DNA from: Euryhalocaulis sp050486445
Lineage (GTDB): Bacteria; Pseudomonadota; Alphaproteobacteria; Caulobacterales; Maricaulaceae
Reading direction: 5' to 3'
NCBI GenBank assembly: GCA_050486445.1
Contig: JBJHDH010000001.1
Location: forward strand, 62,001 to 126,000
DNA length: 64,000 bases
Shown here: positions 60,454 through 64,000 of the stretch, piece after piece
How the letters are laid out: the number at the start of each line of letters is the position of its first letter
Position numbering within the stretch: the stretch's first letter is position 1
Notes under the pieces: model-generated
Seen by the model: only the letters and a program-made list of their open reading frames with translations
What the model was told of the DNA's origin: nothing
Database searches by the model: none
Made by a program: the position numbers and the translations under genes

Positions 60454-61862
60454 AGCATCACGCGCGGGTTCATGATATTGTGCGGGTCCAGCGCGCGTTT
60501 GATGGCGCGCATCATGTCCATCTCCACCGCGCTTTTGCGGCGGGCCAGCTCCGCCTTTTTCATAATCCCGATTCCGTGCTCGGCGGAGATCGAACCGCCC
60601 AGCGCCGCCGCCGCGCCGTGCACGGCCTCGGTGATCGCGTCGGATTTTGCAAAAAACGCCGCTGCTGCGTCCGGCCCGCCGCGCGGCGCAGCGATATTGA
60701 AGTGGAAATTGCCATCGCCGGCATGGCCAAAGCACAGCACGCGGCCCTCCGGCGCCACGGCGCGCACCGCCTCCACGCCGCGCGCATAAAGTTCCGGCAT
60801 GGCGGCGACGGGCACAGAGACATCGTGCTTGATCGCCGGGCCGTCGGCGCGCTCGGCCTCCGGCGCCATTTCACGCAGCCGCCAGAAGGCTTCCGCGTCC
60901 GTCTCGCTCTGCGCGATCACCGCGTCGCGCGCCAGCCCGGCCTCGATCCCAGCGGCCAGCGCCGCCTCCATCGTTTCGCACGCGCCGGCCTCGCGCCCGA
61001 ACGACATTTCAATCAGCGCATACCAGGGGTGCGGCTCTGCGAGCGGGTCGCGCGTGCGCGGAATATGAGCCAATACCAGCTCCAGCACCTCGCGCGGCAG
61101 AATCTCGAAGCCCGTCACCGCGCCGCCGGACTCGGCCTTGCAGAGCGACAGCAGTTTTATCGAAGCAGCGATGTCTGCCACCCCGGCGATGGCGACGGCG
61201 CGCGCGGCGGGCAAGGGAAACAGCTTCAGCACCGCAGCGGTGACGACGCCCAGCGTGCCCTCCGCGCCGATGAAGAGCTGCTTCAGATCATAGCCGGTAT
61301 TGTCCTTGCGCAGCGCGCGCAGACCGTCCCACACCCGGCCGTCCGGCGTCACCGCCTCGATCCCCAGCACCAGGTCGCGCATCATGCCATAGCGCAGCAC
61401 GGCGACGCCTCCGGCATTTGTGCTGATCGCGCCGCCCACGGTGGCTGCGCCCTCGGCGCCCAGCGACAGCGGAAACAGACGCCCCGCTTCCCGCGCCGCC
61501 TGCTGCGCCGCCAGCAGCGTCACGCCCGCCTCCACAATCATCGTGTCGTTCAGCGGGTCGGCTCCGCGCACACGGTTCATGCGGCGGGTGGAGAGCAGGA
61601 TTTCGCCCTGCGGCGTCGCGCCGCCGGCCAGACCCGTATTGCCGCCCTGCGGCGTCACGCCGATGCGCGCTTCGGCGCAGATGCGCACGATGCGCGCCGT
61701 CTCATCCGTGCTGGCGGGGCTGAGCATGATCGGCGTTTCGCCGGTCCAGCGTCCGCGCCATTCGGCCAGATGCGGGGCCAGCAAAGCGGGATCGGCGGTC
61801 CAGCCTTTCGGCCCCACAGCCGCTTTCAGCGTTTCCAGCACGGGATCGGGAATGGCGGACAT
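60450..61862 (-). CDS. FAD-linked oxidase (GlcD / D-2-hydroxyacid dehydrogenase family)
   Basis: A 470-residue flavoprotein with the FAD-binding type 4 block (GVTPQGGNTGLAGGATPQGE, SLGAEGAATVGGAISTNAGG, GYDLKQLFIGAEGTLGVVT) and the C-terminal FAD-oxidase block (CFGHAGDGNFHFNIAAP, SAEHGIGIMKKAEL, DPHNIMNPRVML). Family members oxidise D-lactate, glycolate or D-2-hydroxyglutarate; the exact substrate cannot be told. The ATG at 61862 (MSAIPDPVLE) is preferred to one 17 codons earlier. First gene of the AttEFGH-like operon, with which its link is unclear. Confidence 0.88.
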   Translation of the reverse strand: MSAIPDPVLETLKAAVGPKGWTADPALLAPHLAEWRGRWTGETPIMLSPASTDETARIVRICAEARIGVTPQGGNTGLAGGATPQGEILLSTRRMNRVRGADPLNDTMIVEAGVTLLAAQQAAREAGRLFPLSLGAEGAATVGGAISTNAGGVAVLRYGMMRDLVLGIEAVTPDGRVWDGLRALRKDNTGYDLKQLFIGAEGTLGVVTAAVLKLFPLPAARAVAIAGVADIAASIKLLSLCKAESGGAVTGFEILPREVLELVLAHIPRTRDPLAEPHPWYALIEMSFGREAGACETMEAALAAGIEAGLARDAVIAQSETDAEAFWRLREMAPEAERADGPAIKHDVSVPVAAMPELYARGVEAVRAVAPEGRVLCFGHAGDGNFHFNIAAPRGGPDAAAAFFAKSDAITEAVHGAAAALGGSISAEHGIGIMKKAELARRKSAVEMDMMRAIKRALDPHNIMNPRVML

Positions 61863-61950
61863 AGGCCGCTTATAGCGCCCGCGCGGCGCGCCCGCGACCG
61901 GGCCGGCCTGCACGCCGGCGCGATCTCTTCGCTGATTGCCAGCACACCGC

Positions 61951-61986
61951 TCAAAAAAGAAAGCGGCGGGCCCTGGGGCCCGCCGC
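61951..61986 (-). terminator. Rho-independent terminator of the TonB-dependent receptor gene
   Basis: A perfect 11-bp stem (GCGGCGGGCCC and complement, two-base loop, 61963-61986) followed on the minus strand by TTTCTTTTTTG. It lies 40 bases after the receptor stop. Confidence 0.9.
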
Positions 61987-62024
61987 GAGATACGCGATAC
62001 GTCTGTGGTTCGGTGCGTTGTCTC

Positions 62025-64000
62025 TTAGAAGGAGACGTTCGCGCCCATGAAGAAACGCCGTCCCAGCACGTCGTAGAAACCGCCTTGTTGATAAGTCCCT
62101 GGCAGGGGGAACGGCGTGGCGTTGGGATTGCCAGCCGAGCGCGGCGGCTTGGTGTTGAACAGGTTCTCGACACCGGCGCGGATCAGCACATTGTCCGTGA
62201 CCCAATAGCCGCCGGTCAGCGCGAACACATTGTACGAGCCGACGTTTCCATTGGGGTTGGGGTTGGCCGGGCTGCCGCCCTTGAGGCTCGGACGATGCTG
62301 CCAGCGCAGTGAGGCGTTCCACGGACCGGTGAAATAGTTCAGGGTCGAGAACACCGTGTAGCGGTAGTTGCTGCCGCTGACGCCACTCGCCGGAGAAGAA
62401 GCAAAACCGCGATGGTTCAGTCCGGCGGTGGTTCCGAAATCGGCCTTCACCTCCACCGGGATCGTGGCCAGCACGTTCAGGGCGACGCCGCCCGGCAGGC
62501 CAAGCCCCAGATCCTGAAGCTGGGCCGACCAGTCGAGCTGGACGTCGACGCCGGACAGTTTGATGCCCCCGCCATTGACGCGGAACGTATCGATGAACGC
62601 CGCAGCGCCATCCGTTTGCTGACGCTGGATCGCCTGACAGGCGACGCTGCCCAGGGCCTCGGCCACGGTGGCGTTCGTGTTCATGCTCAGACAGTCATAA
62701 TAGATGTCGTCCGGGGACCGGAAGGTGACATAGTCCTCAAGCTTGATCTGGAAATAGTCCACCGAGAGCCGCAGACCACGCACCAATGCGTGTTCGAACG
62801 GCGAGGACAATACCAGACCGACCGTCCACGTATCCGCCTTTTCCGAACCCAGATTTGGGTTGCCGGCCGTAGCGGTTTGCCCCGTCCCGCCAGCAACGCC
62901 TGTGGCGGCATTACCAACAGTGGGCTCATTCGCATAATACTGGGCGGCGCCGCCAGAGCCCATCATGGCCTGACAGATCGCCAGCGCATGCGCCGCGCCC
63001 GCCGCGCCATTCTCGTTGGCGTTCTGGCCTTCACGCGAGTGCCCGCTGCCGACCGGAACGGTGCCCGGATTGGCGGTCACCAGGCTGGCATAGTTGTTCG
63101 TCGAACACGGGTCGCCCTGCGCCGCGGCCGTGCCAAAGGCGGTGGTGGTGCGGGCCTGGAACAGTTCCCCGATATTCGGGGCGCGGTTGGCGCGGTTATA
63201 GCCGCCGCGGACCCGGGCGAAATCGGTGATGCCCCAATCGACCAGCGCCTTGTAGGTGAACACGCCGCTGGTGACATCATAGTCCGAATAGCGGCCGCCC
63301 AGTTCCAGCTCCAGATGCTGGATAAAGGGCAGATCGCGGACGATCGGAACCAGCAACTCGCCATACACCTCGGCGGCCTTGATCCCGCCGCTTGTGCTGC
63401 CGGCCGGGAAAATGCCGATGGCCTGATCGCTGAAGCTGGTGATGCTCTTCAGCGGATCGGTGCGGAACTCATAATTGTTCTCGCGATAGGATGCGCCGAT
63501 ATTGAAACCGACATCGCCGGCCGGCAAAGCGAACAGATCGCCCGTGATATTGCCGTCGACGATGGTCTGCCGCATCAGCGAGGTTTCCTGCATGTTGCGC
63601 GAGAGCGCCTCAATGCAGTCCTGCGACGGGATAAAGTCCTGCATGATCGGCAGGCCGGTGGTGCAGCTCGCCGCACCGGCGGCGAACGTGCTGCCATCAC
63701 TCGGGTTTTCCTGCCAGAAGCCGGCCCGGCCATAGTTCGGCGAGGTGACGACATCCAGATAGGCCGACAGTGAGGCGAAGCCGACGGACTGGATCAGGCT
63801 GTCCGCCTGACCATGGCTGACCGCCACATCCCAGAACCAGTTATTGGCCAGCCGGCCCTCAAACCCGGCCATGATCTGGAAATTCGTGCTGCGGTTCGCC
63901 GTCTGGCGCCGCGGCAGATAATCCATATTCCGGTTCAGACGCCACGGAGCGTTCGAGTCGGGCCGACTGTCGAGCAGGGCCGCCAGCTCAGCCGAAACCG
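62025..64000 (-). CDS. TonB-dependent outer-membrane receptor, N-terminal part beyond window
   Basis: The last 658 residues of a TonB-dependent receptor; the frame runs off the right edge, so the signal, TonB box and plug are not visible. The barrel has the usual aromatic-rich strands (LELELGGRYSDYDVTSGVFT, GGYNRANRAPNIGELFQART, VRGLRLSVDYFQIKLEDYV, NASLRWQHRPSL, DNVLIRAGVENLFNTKPP) and ends with FMGANVSF, the terminal Phe that marks an outer-membrane barrel. An extracellular loop holds Cys (GAASCTTGLPIM, SQDCIEALSR). It imports a large or scarce ligand; no siderophore genes are near, so a carbohydrate, polyphenol or other ligand is equally possible. Confidence 0.93.
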   Translation of the reverse strand, partial: VSAELAALLDSRPDSNAPWRLNRNMDYLPRRQTANRSTNFQIMAGFEGRLANNWFWDVAVSHGQADSLIQSVGFASLSAYLDVVTSPNYGRAGFWQENPSDGSTFAAGAASCTTGLPIMQDFIPSQDCIEALSRNMQETSLMRQTIVDGNITGDLFALPAGDVGFNIGASYRENNYEFRTDPLKSITSFSDQAIGIFPAGSTSGGIKAAEVYGELLVPIVRDLPFIQHLELELGGRYSDYDVTSGVFTYKALVDWGITDFARVRGGYNRANRAPNIGELFQARTTTAFGTAAAQGDPCSTNNYASLVTANPGTVPVGSGHSREGQNANENGAAGAAHALAICQAMMGSGGAAQYYANEPTVGNAATGVAGGTGQTATAGNPNLGSEKADTWTVGLVLSSPFEHALVRGLRLSVDYFQIKLEDYVTFRSPDDIYYDCLSMNTNATVAEALGSVACQAIQRQQTDGAAAFIDTFRVNGGGIKLSGVDVQLDWSAQLQDLGLGLPGGVALNVLATIPVEVKADFGTTAGLNHRGFASSPASGVSGSNYRYTVFSTLNYFTGPWNASLRWQHRPSLKGGSPANPNPNGNVGSYNVFALTGGYWVTDNVLIRAGVENLFNTKPPRSAGNPNATPFPLPGTYQQGGFYDVLGRRFFMGANVSF

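Overview
High-GC DNA that reads as the chromosome of a free-living alphaproteobacterium. The left part carries alphaproteobacterial markers: rpoH, a DivL-type kinase with Tyr in place of the H-box His, a RegB/RegA redox pair near a SCO protein and an ABC-2 exporter, an ispE/TPR/ETF-QO group, and an alphaproteobacterial-type uracil-DNA glycosylase. A stalked or budding order (Caulobacterales/Hyphomonadales/Maricaulales-like) is my best guess, by inference only. No rRNA, tRNA, CRISPR array or intact insertion sequence was recognised.

Layout. 1-23 kb is mostly housekeeping: heat-shock sigma factor (cut by the left edge), a 10-TM transporter, divL, two YceI proteins, a YgjP-like metallopeptidase, PHB depolymerase, SCO, ABC-2 exporter, regBA, a zincin, a YbjN-like protein, a methyltransferase, polyprenyl diphosphate synthase, an HD hydrolase, a WecA/MraY-type transferase, ispE, a TPR protein, ETF-QO and a uracil-DNA glycosylase with a decayed copy of its own 3' end.

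23.3-53.8 kb is a large accessory block built for the cell envelope. Its core is a four-gene cassette, in transcription order metallo-beta-lactamase-fold protein, diheme DUF1587/1595/1592/1588/1585 cytochrome, Tat-exported DUF1552 protein, secreted ankyrin-repeat protein. It occurs three times, all on the minus strand (cassette C 50.9-44.5 kb, B 40.4-33.1 kb, A 33.0-26.7 kb). Around it lie a vanillyl-alcohol-oxidase/p-cresol-methylhydroxylase-type flavoprotein with a c-type cytochrome lipoprotein, a Tat-exported carotenoid-oxygenase-family enzyme, two paralogous small membrane proteins, a DUF3237 protein, a split HicB/HicA pair and, divergently, a quinoprotein dehydrogenase fused to cytochrome c. 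Together this looks like a periplasmic oxidation system that passes electrons from flavin, quinone and non-haem iron enzymes into dedicated haem c proteins. Aromatic or isoprenoid compounds are the likely substrates (inference); the function of the repeated cassette is not known to me. The MBL-fold members have lost most of the canonical zinc ligands.

53.8-64 kb: two 150-bp palindrome-ended repeats, a QueD-like protein without the usual cysteine, a 26-residue membrane peptide, 3-hydroxybutyrate dehydrogenase (pairs functionally with the PHB depolymerase), a four-gene operon of FAD-linked oxidase, ABC ATPase, FtsX-type permease and AttH-like lipocalin protein, and a TonB-dependent receptor cut by the right edge. 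Four GAGC...GCTC-type palindromes are scattered between genes in the first 25 kb.
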